A stretch of DNA of 64,000 bases from Leptodactylus fallax (GCA_947044405.1 CAMRHE010000156.1:3907001-3971000), one strand, 5' to 3'; shown: positions 1 to 11,549, counted from the stretch's first letter. Notes: generated by a model from the sequence alone, not told the origin. Made by a program: numbers and translations.

Positions 1-239
1 ACATAGTAAACCGTAACAATAAAAATAACTTTCAGGCACAGTCAACGGGCTATCATGAATCACACCTAGGACATGTTCCTCAATTCCGACCTTCCCTTGG
101 TTGTAGGGCCTTTGTTTGTGTGTGAGTATTGACACTCAATATCCTTCATTCCGCATTTCTACCTCCCCTTTGCTCCATCTACCCTGTAGTTGGCAGGTTT
201 GTCCCCCACCCACCCAGTCCCTGCATCCCCCCTCCCGGA

Positions 240-2884
240 TTTCCTGTATCAACCTGATTTTCTTTCAGAGCGAATCGGGAGTAGATCCACACATCCCAGA
301 GTTTCTCAAAGCTATGGAAAGAGTCATTTCCCAGTGCGAGTACTCTTTCGTATGTGTATGTGTTGTGTACGGCCACTAAGAGATCCGTCATGGGCGGAGG
401 GGCTATTGTCTTCCATCTCTGCACTAGCAGCAACTTGGCTATCGTCAAAATTTTTCAGATAAGCTTTTTGTATGCCTTCAGTGCACTGGGAATTCCGATA
501 ATCAGAATAGTCATATCAGCGGTGTATGGGAGTCGGAAGTCGAATAACTCTGAGAGCATCTCAAAGACTTTTTCCCAGTATCCTTGAATTATGGGGCAAT
601 TCCCCAATATATGTAGAAGTGTTCCTCTACTACCACACCCCCTCCAACAATGCCCTGATTCAGAGGGATAGGCTAACTGTAACATAGTCGGGGTCCTATA
701 CCATCGTAATACTATTTTCATGGCTGTCTCTATATGTGTACTACACTTTAAGGATAAGTGGATCAGCTTAATTGCCTGCTGCCACTCTTCTAGGGTAATG
801 GCTGTCCCTAAGTCTCTCTCCCAGCAACGGAATGGGGTAGATTTAGTGAAGGTCGAAAGTTCGTCCATTTTGTCATACAGAAAACGCAACCCTCTCACCT
901 TGGTTGACAGCCAAGTGAAGAGTGCGCCACTATGGGGCAAAAGTGTCACAGGATGTTTGGACACGAAGTGCCATATTTGAAAATATTTAAGGAAGTCTCC
1001 GTTAGGGATTCCATATTTCTGTCTAAGGTCTGCAAACAATATAGGTTGTTTAGTGTCAGAATATAATTGAGAAATCTGTGTAATCCCCCTCGATTCCCAG
1101 TCCGAGACTCTCAAACCGTCGATTACCCATGCCACTAGTGACAAAGGCATCTCAGCAATATGAAAATTTTTCATAGGGTTAGCTTTCTCGTGTATTAGCT
1201 TCCATGCCACCAATGAGGCTGCCATGATCGGGGAGAAGGAGCAAGGAGCCGAAATGTTCCAAAAGGGTAGCCACAGCGCATCTTCCAGTTTTAAAGGAGC
1301 TATAAATGCCTGCTCTATGTGCAATCATGGAACCGAGGTATCTATTGATTTCCACCTAGCGCACTGAGTGACCAGCGAGGCTATATAATAATTTCGTATC
1401 TTCGGAACTCCCAGCCCTCCTGCCTCCATTTGTTTAAATAGGAAGCTTTTGTTGATTCTGGGTCTTTTCCCATTCCATATATACTTTTAAATCACTCTTT
1501 GTGCTATTTCAAAGAAGGAAGTAGGAAGGGATATCGGGAGCGTGCGAAACAAATATAAAAGTCTAGGAAGTAGTAACATTTTGAAGGCCGCTACTCGGCC
1601 TATCCAGGAGGTATCTGTTTTTGACATTCGCTCCGTCTCCTCTTGCAGTAGTCTTAACATTGGTGTATAGTTACTTCTATAAAGGGTCCCTAGGGATGTT
1701 GTCATCCACGTCCCCAGGTACTGGACATCATCCTTCCTCCAATCAAAGTTATAATTCGACTTCATTTGTTGAAGCAAAGAAAGAGGGACATTCAAAGGTA
1801 GCGCTTGGGATTTAGCCATATTCAATTTGTAAAATGATAAGTGCCCGAATGCAGTAATAGTATCCATTAGGCGAGGAATAGATGTTCGCGGCTTAGATAG
1901 GGTAAGAATAATATCATCAGCGTAGAGTGATATAAGGTGAGTTTTATTCCCTATATCAATGCCCCCTATTCCCGTATCTAGTCTAAGTGTTTGAGCTCAT
2001 GGTTCCATAGAAAGAACAAATATCAGGGGCGACAGGGGGCATCCCTGTCTGGTTCCATTTGTTATCAGAAAAGGGTCCGATACCACTCCATTGGTTAATA
2101 CTCTCGCAGATGGTGCAGAGTATAGCGCCTCTATTGCTCTCAAAATAGCTCCAGAGAACCCCATATTTCTGAGCACCGAGAAGGCATACGACCAGCAAAT
2201 GCGATCAAACGCCTTCTCAGCGTCCAATGCGAGAATCACCGCCTCCACCTTTCTACGATCAATATGATGTATGATGTTCAAAATGCGTCTGGTATTGTCG
2301 TAAGATTGCCTCCCCTTGACAAATCCTACCTGGTCATTATTTATCAAGCTCGGAAGACAGGTTGCCAACCTGTTTGCTATTAATTTGGCATATATTTTCA
2401 GGTCGGAATTTAGTAAAGAGATAGGTCGGAAGTTTTGGGGGTTAGTGGCCTGCTTTCCCGGCTTTGGCAGCGTAACCACTAAGGCCTCTTGGTTTTCTTT
2501 TGGGATGGTACCAGAATCAATCGCTGCCGCCAAAAAGGACAGCAATGGATCCTTCAGGATTGGGAAAAATCATTTGTAGTATTCATTAGTAAGGCCATCA
2601 GGGCCCGGAGACTTATGGCAGCGATTTAATAATTGACAACAACTCCTCTGAAGTAATGGGTGTATTCAAATAGTCCAGTTGTGACTCAGTGAGTTTGGGC
2701 AATTGGGCAGCCGCAAGAAAGTGTTCAATGTCGCAGCTCGTTGGGAGAGCTACCGCTGTGCCTTCCGCGATATTGTAGAGGCCTTCGTAAAATGATCTGA
2801 AGGCGTCAGCTATGCCCCTTGGGTCATATATTTTATATGTACCATCCTTACTATGAAGGAATTGAATTCTGGATTTCGCATGTT

Positions 2885-2918
<34 letters not shown>

Positions 2919-4068
2919 GCCCCGCCCGGGTCTGTTTAAGTTTGGAAGCTAGGAGTTTTCCTGCTTTATTGGACTGAGAATAATATGTAGCTTTGGTCCT
3001 TTTTAGATTTTTCTCGTATTTATGCAATAAACAAGCTGTCAATTGACGGCGCAATGTCATCAATTTGGCTGCGTTTGATAGAGATGGGGACTTTTTATTG
3101 CTGTCGTCGATTGATTTTATTTGGTGGAGCAATCTATCCATTTCTGCCAATCTATTTTTCTTTTCTATATGCCCCAAATGAATGAATGTACCTCTGATGA
3201 AGGCCTTGTGGGAGTTCCACAGTATATCAGGGCCAGGGGCAGAGGGGGCATTAATCAGAAAAAAATTCCTTCAGATCAGTCTCTAAAGATGCTTTTAATT
3301 TCGGTTGTGTCATTAAAAATTCGTTGCAGCGCCATACGAACGCTCTTGGGCATTCATATTTTTCTGTTAAGGTCAAGGTTATTGCTGCATGGTCTGACCA
3401 AGTGATTACTGAGATATCAGATTGCATAACCATGGGGAGGCTGGATTGCTCAAGTAGAAATAAATCTATCCGTGAGTAACTATTATGTACAGAGGAGAAA
3501 TAAGTATAATCTCTCTCAGTATTATGGAGGATACGCCAGGCGTCAAATAATTCATGGCGCCATAGCGCTTGCGAGAAAGAAGGGTGACGTGTCGACCCAC
3601 CAGAAGTGGTATCTACTACCGGGTCCGGAGCCACATTAAAGTCCCCCATCAATATTAAACATCCCTGCTTCCTCTTTTCCACCGCCTTTACCAGTCTCCC
3701 TAAGAATGCCACTTGTTTCCTGTTGGGGGCTTATGCTGATACTAGCGTATAAGTAACACTATTGAGAGTGCAGATCAGTATTATAAATCGCCCCCCGGGT
3801 CTGCATAATGTGACAATAACTGAAATGCTACCGAGTCCCTAATACCAATCAATACCCCTCTACGTTTTGAGGAATAGTGGGCATGGAATACATTTGGGTA
3901 TGTCGGATGTTGAATGCGAGAGGCATCTGCCTTCAATAGGTGGGTCTCTTGCACTGCAAGAATGTCACAGCCTTGATCTCGTGCCTCGCGCCATAAATTG
4001 GCCCTCTTTTGAGGAGAGTTCAACCCTCTGACATTCATAGACATAACTTTAAGCACCATAATACACAA
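240..4068 (-). pseudogene. LINE ORF2 (endonuclease-reverse transcriptase), broken
   Basis: Domains in order on the minus strand. The endonuclease covers 4068-3250, with NVRGLNSPQKR at the start, the QETHL metal-site motif, MGDFNVAPD and the terminal SDHAAITL; a frame break lies near 3720-3780. A linker follows (3177-2851). The reverse transcriptase covers 2545-1913, with FRPISLLNSD, DAEKAFDR (motif A), NGTRQGCPLSPL (motif B) and YADD at 1924-1913 (motif C). The thumb and connection cover 1867-1487. The C-terminal domain covers 1324-455, with RWYRTPT and a CWRGCG...H...C cluster. The C-terminal tail resumes in another frame at 448 to about 240. Several frameshifts and a 31-nt homopolymer at 2886-2916 interrupt it. 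All RT catalytic motifs are still recognisable, so the decay is moderate. Confidence 0.9.
2886..2916. repeat. 31-nt poly-G homopolymer inside LINE ORF2
   Basis: An uninterrupted run of 31 G on the plus strand (poly-C in the LINE sense strand), followed by a short GC-rich stretch. It would encode a run of prolines not expected in the endonuclease-RT linker. It is either a genuine slippage expansion or an assembly or sequencing artefact. Confidence 0.95.
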
Positions 4069-4347
4069 TTAGGAATGCATTAAGAGTCTTACCACACTTG
4101 CCCACACCAAAGGATGTCCCTGGTTGCAGGAGGCGGAGATGTTCCACCAGTTGTATTCATGTCGCCCTGTGTGCCAGAACCAGAAAGGAAACAAACCATA
4201 TAAACTACAGAACCGATGGGCAACCCATCTTAACTGCATCAAAGGAAGACAAAAGACGAACATAGTACAGCGGACCAGCAGCTGTCGTAATCTTGGGGGG
4301 ATAAGTTCAACAGCAGTGAACATATGGAATCCAAGATAGGTGAGTCT

Positions 4348-5638
4348 CTAGCTTTGAAGCCCTCTAGGTGGACGTCGTTGAGTTTTCGCCTGGCGCCAGC
4401 CATCCGATATTGGACCAGGTGGATTCTTGATTGGAGGATCAACCATCGGAATATTCCATGCATTTAGCAATTTTTTACCCTCCTCCAGAGTCTTGATAAC
4501 ATGTACGAGATTATTGCGGGAGACGATCACACGGACCGGGAATCCCCATTTATACAGAATGTGATGTTGACGTAATGTTGTAGTAAGAGGGATGAATTGT
4601 CGCCTGATTTGTAGTGTCGTGGCAGAGAGCTCTGAATAGATGGATATCTTGTGATATGGTTCAGGTAGGCGGTCTGTCTTTCGTGAAGTCAGCAGAACCA
4701 GCTCTTTAGTGCGATAAAAATGGATCTTTGCCAGAACATCCCTGGGTACTGTTTCATCTAAATGTGAGGGTCTCGGAATTCTATGAGCTCTGTCAATAGT
4801 TAAGTCCATTTTCGTGAGATTTGGTAGGAGCGATTTTATCATATCCTGAAGGAAAACGGTTAAATCTTTTGGGGGTACTGATTCTGGGATCCCTCTAAAT
4901 TTTAGATTGTTTTTTCTGGAACGGTCCTCTAGATCGGCTATCTTAGCTTTAAGAAAGGACACATCCCTTTCCACCTCGTAGTGCGCATCTATAAGCTCAT
5001 TATGTGATGTAGCAAATTCCGCCATTTTAGATTCAACATGTACCGCACGTTTTTTTTACTCTTGAAGATCTCTATCTAACGGTTTCACCATAAGGGACAT
5101 GTCTGTCTTTAATGATCTACAAAAGGCCATGAGCATATTTTTCATTGAAGCCTCAGTTAACAGGCTTTCTGTCGCAGGTATATCTGCAAAGAAATCAATA
5201 GATGGAAGTGTATGCTGTGTGATGTCGCTCACCTCCTCTCCCTGCGGACCAGCGCTCTGGAGCCTGGGCTTCTGCTTCACCGGGCTCGCAGTAGGTGATT
5301 CCTGTGTCTCCAGGCTGGATGCAGTTGTAGGCCTCGTGACGCCATTTTGTGTAGGCCCGAGGTCCGCGCCCCTCCCCGGCCCGCCGGGAGGGAGAATCAG
5401 CTGATCCCGAGTCTGCCCGTTCAATCAGCTGTGGCAGAGACGGGGCCGACAGTGCTCTCCGTTGCGTGGAGAGTGAAAGCGTGTCCTCCGGAGGGTCCCG
5501 CGGAGGAGTCGAGACCCTGGATGCGGTGACTGCGCTCGGGCCTCCGCCATCTTGATCCTCTCCCCCTCCGTGTGGGAAGAAGAAATCTAAGAGTTTCTGC
5601 GGTTTCACCGCCGATTTGCGCTTCCTGGGCATCCCCAA
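4348..5638 (-). pseudogene. LINE ORF1 (RNA-binding chaperone), broken
   Basis: Encodes the nucleic-acid-binding ORF1 protein that coats LINE RNA. The chosen start is the ATG at 5638 (MGMPRKRKS). The first part is Pro/Ser-rich and low in complexity. A frameshift near 5420 moves reading to the frame of 5424-5056. That frame meets an in-frame TAA at 5056-5058, just before a second in-frame ATG at 5025. The 5025-4348 segment (225 codons) has a heptad-rich stretch followed by DLEDRSRKNNLKFRGIPE, the hallmark at the coiled-coil/RRM junction of L1 and Tx1 ORF1 proteins. It ends in a basic C-terminal domain. One frameshift plus one stop make the copy non-functional. Confidence 0.85.
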
Positions 5639-5819
5639 AGGTGAGATCTCGGTCCTGGGGTAAGTTTAATAGCTCACTCCACGGGCTTGTCGCTGGTAAA
5701 CGTCGCTTCGTGAGACTCAGGCTGGGAGCTCTGAGATTATGCGACCATATCGTACTGCGGCTAGGCTCCGCCCATAATAGCAACTTTAGTCCAGACGTAT
5801 TTGGTCCACATGGAACCAC

Positions 5820-6110
5820 CAGGCGAACAAATAACCTTAATGCGGGCCTGCGGCCTTACTCACCGATTCCTGCTCATGGCCGCCACCGCTTCCCCTTCTG
5901 CCCTCCAGGGAGCCCCATGCATCCCATATCAGTGATGTGGGACACACAGGGTCCCCTGGAGGGAAGAAGGGGAAGCCGTTTGCAGGAACAGGGATCGGTA
6001 AGTAAATAGTGCCTGTTATCTGCTGGGGTTACTCCTGCAGGTAAAAGCCTTTTAAAAAAGCAGCAGAGGCCCAATGGGACCCCTAAAGTCCCAGGCCCCG
6101 TACCAGCCAC
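5820..6110. repeat. palindromic non-autonomous DNA-transposon-like repeat
   Basis: The segment folds back on itself. Sequence around 5853-5920 (TTACTCACCGATTCCTGCTC...) is roughly complementary to 5950-6005 (...CAGGAACAGGGATCGGTAAGTAA) about a centre near 5930. A similar palindromic core occurs at about 8760-8905 inside the hAT insertion, with CTTACC...GGTAAG at the arm ends. The class is probably a hAT-derived MITE. Termini and target duplications were not resolved. Between here and 6230 I see no gene. Confidence 0.45.
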
Positions 6111-6229
6111 TATGGCTGCTCTGGCGATAGTTACACCAGGCTGTAAGAATCCATATTCACAATCGAGTCCTGATTCCCACCGAACCCTGACCTCAACATC
6201 ATCCAATGTGTTTGGGATTAAATGAAGAG

Positions 6230-7545
6230 ACAGAAGGATTTCAGCAAGCCTGAAACTAAGAAAATTACTATCTGAGAATATTCTTTCTCTTACTTGTTCA
6301 ATATTGTAGATTTATGGTGTCACTAATCAGCTAATAAGCACAAAACCCATTCCAAGGTTTCCTAAGCCTTTAAATGGTCCCTCAGTTTGGTTCAGTTGAG
6401 TACACAGTCATGGAGATGATTACTGACTTGACAGTTGTCCAGAAGACAATTACAAGAGTCATTGAAACCATTCACAAGTAGGTAAAGCTACAAAAGCTTA
6501 TTGCTAAAGAAGCTGCCTGTTCATGGAGGGCTGTATCCAAGCATATTAATGAAAAGCTGAGTGAAGGAAAAAATGTGGTAGAAAAACGTGTACAAGCTAC
6601 AAGGATAACCGCAGCCTTGAAAAGATTGTCAAGAATAGGTCATTCAAGAATCTGGGGTAGATTCACAAGGAGTGGTCTGTGTTGGCGGAGTCACTGCTTC
6701 AAGATCCACCACACACAGACGTATCCAGGACATGGGCTATAGCTGTTGCATTCCTAGTGTCAAGCCACTCATTACCCAGAGACAACGTTAGAAGCGTCAT
6801 ACCTACCTGGGCTAAGGGGAAAAAGGACTGGACTGTTGCTCAGTTGTCCAAAGTTCTGTTTTCAGATGAAAGTAACTAGTAACCAGTACTAGGGGATGGG
6901 CGAATCGATTTGTTTAGAAAAAAATTCAACCTGAAATGTCCAAAAGATCGGGTGTGTCCAAACACAAAAGTTTTGAGGTTGTCATCCACTAAACACTATT
7001 AGAACTGGAAGTGCCATTATTATACTTTGGGGTCTCCTCAGACCCCAGAGTATAATAAGTGGAGGCGACGGGGGAGATGAGGAAAAATAACAAACATTTA
7101 TACTCACCATGCCTCACCTCTCTTGGGCATCTGGAGTTCCCCTGCATCCTCTTCAGGCCTCTTCCAGCCTCTGTCTGACATCACGCACCCTGGGTTCACC
7201 ACTGAGGCCTAATCACAGAGCGCGCGATATCACAAACTAACCAGAGGGCCAAATCTCACAAATATTCATGAAAGGAATCTCATGAGGTTAGCCCATCTCT
7301 AACCAATACCTGGTTTAAAAACCATGGTATCACTGTGCTTGATCATCCAGCAAACTCGCCTGACCTAAACCCCATACAGAATGTATAGGGTATTGTCAAA
7401 AGGAAGATATGAGACACCAGAACCAACAAAGCAGATGAGCTAAAGCCCACTATCAAAATAACCTGCACTTCCATAAAACCTCAGCAGTGCCACAGGCTGA
7501 TCACCTCCATGACATGCTGCATAGATGCAGTAATTCATGTAATTA
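6230..7545 (+). mobile_element. Tc1/mariner element, decayed and internally deleted (copy A)
   Basis: A degenerate Tc1-family transposon. The region around 6360-6880 contains a broken transposase N-terminal half. A short open stretch at 6679-6879 ends with WAKGKKDWTVAQLSKVLFSDES, which includes the first catalytic Asp of the DDE domain (SDE). The C-terminal part resumes after the hAT insertion at 7302, with a recognisable translation of NHGITVLDHPANSPDLNP (the conserved SPDLNP motif before the catalytic Glu) and decayed sequence to about 7540. The block between SDES and the NHG segment is missing even after the hAT insertion is removed, so the copy had an internal deletion before that insertion. 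Many stops are present. Outer boundaries are approximate. Confidence 0.75.
6890..7301. mobile_element. non-autonomous hAT (TAGAGATGAGC family), 412 bp
   Basis: Terminal sequences TAGGGGATGGGCGAATCG (left) and AGCCCATCTCTA (right) form an imperfect inverted repeat related to the TAGAGATGAGCGAA ends of the large hAT at 14372-22693. Flanking 8-bp direct repeats ACCAGTAC (6882-6889) and ACCAATAC (7302-7309) differ at one base and fit a hAT target duplication. The interior has no ORF. It has a short perfect hairpin near 7017-7057 centred on GGGGTCT-CCTC-AGACCCC. It interrupts Tc1 copy A. Confidence 0.75.
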
Positions 7546-9249
7546 TTGAGTGCATATAATTGCAAGGGCTTTGTTCCTTTGTTGCTACTTGGCAAGGGAA
7601 AGCAAAGGCAACTAATGTAAGAAAGATTGAAAATTGATTAAGAGGGTCAGCCCTGTGGGACGTCAACTTGGTAGGTTGGAGATGATGCAGCAGAGAACCA
7701 TACGGAAGTTCAAATACCTCGTATTCCAGGTATGATATTTGTATTTGGAAGCTATTGCTGTGGATCCACAACGTGCAGTAAAAGGAGCTCTCAATGGAAG
7801 TGAAACAGACCATCATAAAAAAAAGCCATTAGAGAGATAGTAGAAATGTTAGGAGTGGCCAAACCAACTGTTTTGTACATTTTGGTAAAAAAAAGAGTGC
7901 AGTGGTGAGCTTGGGAACTCAGTAAAGGCTTTGATGTCCACAGAAAACAACAGTGGTGGATGATCGCAAATCCTTTCCATGGTGAAGAAAACACTTTTAC
8001 AGAATTCAACCAAGTGAAGAACACTCTCCAGGAAGTAGGTGTATCAGTATCTATGTCTACCATAAAGGAAAGACTTCATGAGGCAAATACAGAGGGTTCA
8101 CCACAAGGTGCAAACCATTAATCAGCCTCAAAAATAAAAAGGCCAGATTAGGCTTTGCCAAAAAACATCTGGAACAGCATTCTTTCAACAGATGAAACTA
8201 AGATCAACCTGTACTAGAATGATGGGAAAAAAGACATTATGGAGAAGGCTTGGAGCAATTCATTATCCAAAGCACACCACATCCTCTGTAAAACATGATA
8301 GAAGCAATGTGATGACATGAGCAATGGCACTGGGTCATTAGTGTATATCGATGATGTGACAGAAGAAAGAAGTAGCTAGATGAAATGTACAGGAATATAC
8401 TTTCTGCTTAGATTCAACCAAATACAGCAAGGTTGATAGAACAGTGCTTCACAATACAGATGGACAATGAATCAAAGCATACTGTGAATTCCCAGGAGTT
8501 TTTTAGGGCAGGGAAGTAGAATATTCTGCAGTGGCCGAGTCAATCACCAGATCTCAACCCGATCGAGCATGCCTTGAACTTGATTAAGACAAAGCTTAAG
8601 GCAGAAAGATCCAAACAATTAAAAACTGAAGACAGCTGCAGTCAGGGTCGGACTCGCCCACCGAAAGACCAGTGAATCTCTTCGTGGGACCCGTGCCTTT
8701 AGGGGGCACTACCGGACCTGCCATTTTTTTTTGATAGGCAGTGGAGGTGTGGTAATGACCCCAATTCACTTACCTCTCCCTGCTCCTGTCCAGGGCTCAC
8801 TGTGCGTCTCACATCATGTTGCGATGATGCAATGTGCGACACACAGGGCCCAGGCTGCTGCGGGAAGAGGAGAGGCCGCGAGCAGGAGTGGGGTGAGGTA
8901 AGTGATGCTGCCAGGTTCTCCCCGGTTTTGCGATCCGGTTTTAAGTGGCGCCGCCGACCCGGTTCTGATACTAGTAGAGCAGAAAGCCACTGACTTCCTG
9001 CTCTACTGCTCACAGACTTGAAAGCCATGGGTCCCAATGAGTCTGTGGCTTACAAGCTAAGCTCGGATACCTGACTAACTGTTCTCCTGCGCCTCCTGCC
9101 TCTTCCAGCTCCAGGCACACATGACGTTACATCAGTGCGCCCTGAGCAAGAAGGAGCGGGACCGGGGAGCAGACAGGTAAGTAATCACCCAAAACTGCTA
9201 TAGGGGGAACCAGTGAAGGGGCTACTGTATGGGGCAAACAGAGGCCCCG

Positions 9250-9500
9250 TCACTATCCCTCCCCAATATAGTGGCCCCTGCACTATTCTCCCCCCCTATA
9301 GTGGCCCCTGCACTATTCTCCCCCCTCCTATAGTATTCCCTGCACTATTCTCCCCACCCCCCATAGTGGCCCCTGCACTATTCTCCCCTCGCCTATAGTG
9401 GCCCCTGCACTATTCTCCCCCCTATAGTGGCCCCTGTACTATTCTCTCCCCCTATAGTGTCCCCTTCACTATTCCCACCATACAGTGGCCCCTTCACTGG
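9250..9500. repeat. minisatellite, about 28-30 bp unit
   Basis: About nine imperfect tandem copies of a unit like TATAGTGGCCCCTGCACTAT followed by TCTCCCCCC. Copies vary in the C-run and in GGCCCC versus TTCCC. It lies inside the hAT at 8643-11145. Open frames through it, on both strands, are products of the repeat and not genes. Confidence 0.85.
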
Positions 9501-9584
9501 TCCCCTATACTGTATGGGGACCATTGATGGGGCCATTATATTGGGGAGGGCAGTGATCAGGGCTAATATCCTGGGGGACATTAA

Positions 9585-9916
9585 AGGGCTTATCCAGGAT
9601 AACTTTTTTTTTTTTTTAATTAGGCCGAGGCAGGTGAAAAAAAAACCCAAAACGTACTCTTCTGTGCCCATTGTCTGCCAGCACGGTTCAGTCCTACAAC
9701 TCTGTTGTTTTCTTCCCACTGAACATGACTACCTGTGCCATTGAGGACTTCTGGCAAAAGAAAACAGCGGAGCTGCAAGACTGGACCCTGCTCGGAAGAC
9801 ACCAGAGCACAGGGAACAGGTGAGTAGTTTTTTTTTTTTTTTGCGGGGGTGTTTTTTCACCTCCCCCAGACTAATAATAAAATAAATAATTAAAAAAATT
9901 ATACTGGACAACCTCT
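9585..9916. mobile_element. TTAA-type MITE 1
   Basis: Left end AGGGCTTATCCAGG follows a TTAA at 9581-9584. The right end is approximately CTGGACAACCTC(T), followed by ATAA, so the right TTAA copy is mutated. Two A/T homopolymer tracts lie inside. It is related to the two perfect TTAA-flanked elements downstream. Confidence 0.5.
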
Positions 9917-9949
9917 ATAAAGTGTGAGGCATTAGGGGGGCTTTATTAA

Positions 9950-10338
9950 AGGGGTTGTCGAGGCAGAGTTTTTTATGATTTATCCTCAGGATAAGCCATA
10001 AATACCTGATCTGTAGGGGGCCGACCCTGAACCGATCAACTGTACAGGAGCCACTTCTGGAACCCGTCCTGTACACAATACAGGGCCGGAAGCAGAAAAC
10101 TCTGCCCACTGTATATTAGCCGGGCACATTCACTGCATCTCAGCACATATTGAAGTCAGTGGGAGCTGAGCTGCAGTGAAGGTTCCGGGCTGCTGTACAG
10201 CGGATGGAGCTTTCTGCTTCTGGCCCTGTGTTGTGTACAGATCAGGCGCTGGAAGTGGTTCCATACAGCTGATGGCGCCGTGTGTCAGCCCCCTAGAGAT
10301 CAGGAATTTATGGCCTATCCTAACCCTGGACAACCCCA
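9950..10338. mobile_element. TTAA-type palindromic MITE 2
   Basis: Flanked by exact TTAA at 9946-9949 and 10339-10342, with ends AGGGGTTGTC and GACAACCCC. The two halves are extensively complementary about a centre near 10150; CAGGGCCGGAAGCAGAAA on the left mirrors TTTCTGCTTCTGGCCCTG on the right. The TTAA target points to a piggyBac or Kolobok-type mobiliser; the sequence does not decide between them. Confidence 0.75.
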
Positions 10339-10512
10339 TTAATATGCCCCACACAGTTTAATGTCCCCCCCCCCACTTGATGTCAGCCTCCATCACTGTC
10401 CCCGCACAATATCATGGCCCCATCACTGTTCCCCATACAGTATGGGGGACCAGTGCAGAGACCACTGTGTTGGGTCCCATTAAAAAAATTTTGGCCCAGA
10501 CAACCCCTTTAA

Positions 10513-10778
10513 AGAGGTTGTGCATAAATTGGAGAGACCACTGTGGAGGCCAGGGAGGTGTAAAAATTTTAAAAAAAGTATATTCACCTGTCCCCAGCAC
10601 CCCGTTGTCCCCGCCTGTGTCTGTTCGGTCTCATGGCTGCACCATGACCCCCAGCAAGAAGGCACCGGCACGAGACTGAATGGACACTGGCAGCGGACAA
10701 TGGAGTATGCTTTTTTTTTATTTTTATTTTACACCTCCTGCTCGCCACATGGTTTGCTCTAATTCCTGGACAACCTCT
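10513..10778. mobile_element. TTAA-type MITE 3
   Basis: Exact TTAA at 10509-10512 and 10779-10782. Ends are AGAGGTTGTGC and GACAACCTCT. No coding capacity. A further partial relative, with the phrase ATCCTTAGGATAGGCCAT on an inverted background, lies just downstream at about 10785-10920. Confidence 0.7.
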
Positions 10779-11514
10779 TTAAAGGATTTATCCATCTTTC
10801 TAATATTGATTGTCCTTAGGATAGGCCATCTATATTACATCTGTGTGGGTACAACAACCAGGACCTCTGCAGATCAGATATTCAAGGACAATGCGGTTAC
10901 AGGTACAGGTAATGGTAACAATTCTAGGAGCCACACTGTTCACTTGCCATATAGAGTGTAGCTTAGTTTAGTTGTAGTTTAGGTAGTGCAGTGTTGCACA
11001 TCGTATGGCGGGTGAGCTGCATGGCTCCCGACATGTTATTTCATTTACCCGCCCTGTCTCAGTACTGCTGATCTGCAGGGGTCCTGGCGGTGGGCCCCTA
11101 GAAATAATTCCACTGGTGGGCCCTAGAAATCCCAGTCCAACACTGGCTGCAGTAAAGGCCTGGCAAAGCATTGCAATGGAGGGAACCCAGTGTTTGGTGA
11201 CGTCCGTGGGTTCCAGACTTCATGGAGTTATTTGCCTGCAAAGGATTCTCTACAAAGTATAAAAACGGAATATTTTATTTATAGTAATGTTAATTTATCC
11301 AATTACTTTTGAGCCCCTGAAATAAGGAGGCTTTGTAGAAAAATGGTTGCAATTCCTAAAAGTTTCACAGGATATTGTTGCTTAAAACCTTGTATTAAAC
11401 CTGAAAGTATACACTAGATATGCAACATTAGATATGATTATAAGTGATTATTTTATTATGAAATAATAAATTCATAAAAAATAAGCACACGAAACGAAAA
11501 AAATACCCTTTTTG

Positions 11515-11518
<4 letters not shown>

Positions 11519-11549
<31 letters not shown>
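11519..11549. repeat. (TA)n microsatellite
   Basis: A pure TA tract of about 31 bp that directly abuts the first base of the gypsy 5' LTR. Confidence 0.95.

Larger units (their letters stand above)
1..5700 (-). mobile_element. L1/Tx1-type LINE, nearly full length, inactive
   Basis: A minus-strand non-LTR retrotransposon. In transcription order it has a GC-rich 5' leader (about 5850-5640), ORF1 (5638-4348), ORF2 (4068 to about 240) and a 3' UTR that runs off the left edge. No terminal poly(A), which would appear as poly-T here, is visible, so the 3' end is probably outside the window. ORF1 has an L1-type coiled coil/RRM signature. ORF2 has an apurinic endonuclease, a reverse transcriptase and a C-terminal Cys-His domain. 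Both ORFs carry frameshifts and stops. Clade assignment beyond L1/Tx1 would need a phylogeny. The 5' boundary is approximate. Confidence 0.9.
8643..11145. mobile_element. non-autonomous hAT insertion, 2.5 kb
   Basis: Begins CAGGGTCGGACT (8643) and ends AGTCCAACACTG (11145); the reverse complement of the right end is CAGTGTTGGACT, so the ends form a hAT-type inverted repeat. The flanks carry an exact 8-bp duplication, GCTGCAGT, at 8635-8642 and 11146-11153. Joining the flanks restores continuity of the Tc1 copy B transposase. Inside there is no transposase. It contains a palindromic core near 8760-8905, a minisatellite (9250-9500) and three TTAA-type MITEs, which makes it a composite cargo-bearing element. 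Confidence 0.88.
7620..11460 (+). mobile_element. Tc1/mariner element, decayed (copy B), split by a hAT
   Basis: A second, different Tc1 family. The transposase remnant runs from about 7790 to 8642 and continues after the hAT insertion at 11146-11262. Recognisable pieces are a decayed helix-turn-helix region (about 7800-8070), a WNDGKKTLWRRLG-like segment near 8217-8260, an IDDV segment near 8350, QMDNE (the second catalytic Asp region, about 8457), [14 protein letters not shown] (about 8534-8575), and after the insertion AAVKAWQSI...VGSRLHGV (from 11147). The downstream AT-rich tail (to about 11460) fits a Tc1 3' UTR. Numerous stops and indels make it inactive. The left terminus was not pinpointed. 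Confidence 0.75.

Noticed and set aside
5572..6009. 145-codon plus-strand ORF opposite the LINE 5' region
   Set aside because: Antisense to LINE ORF1 and the GC-rich leader and extending into a palindromic MITE; no domain was recognised.
9213..9744. Small Pro/Ser-rich ORFs on both strands
   Set aside because: Produced by the minisatellite TATAGTGGCCCCTGCACTAT... and not by coding constraint.
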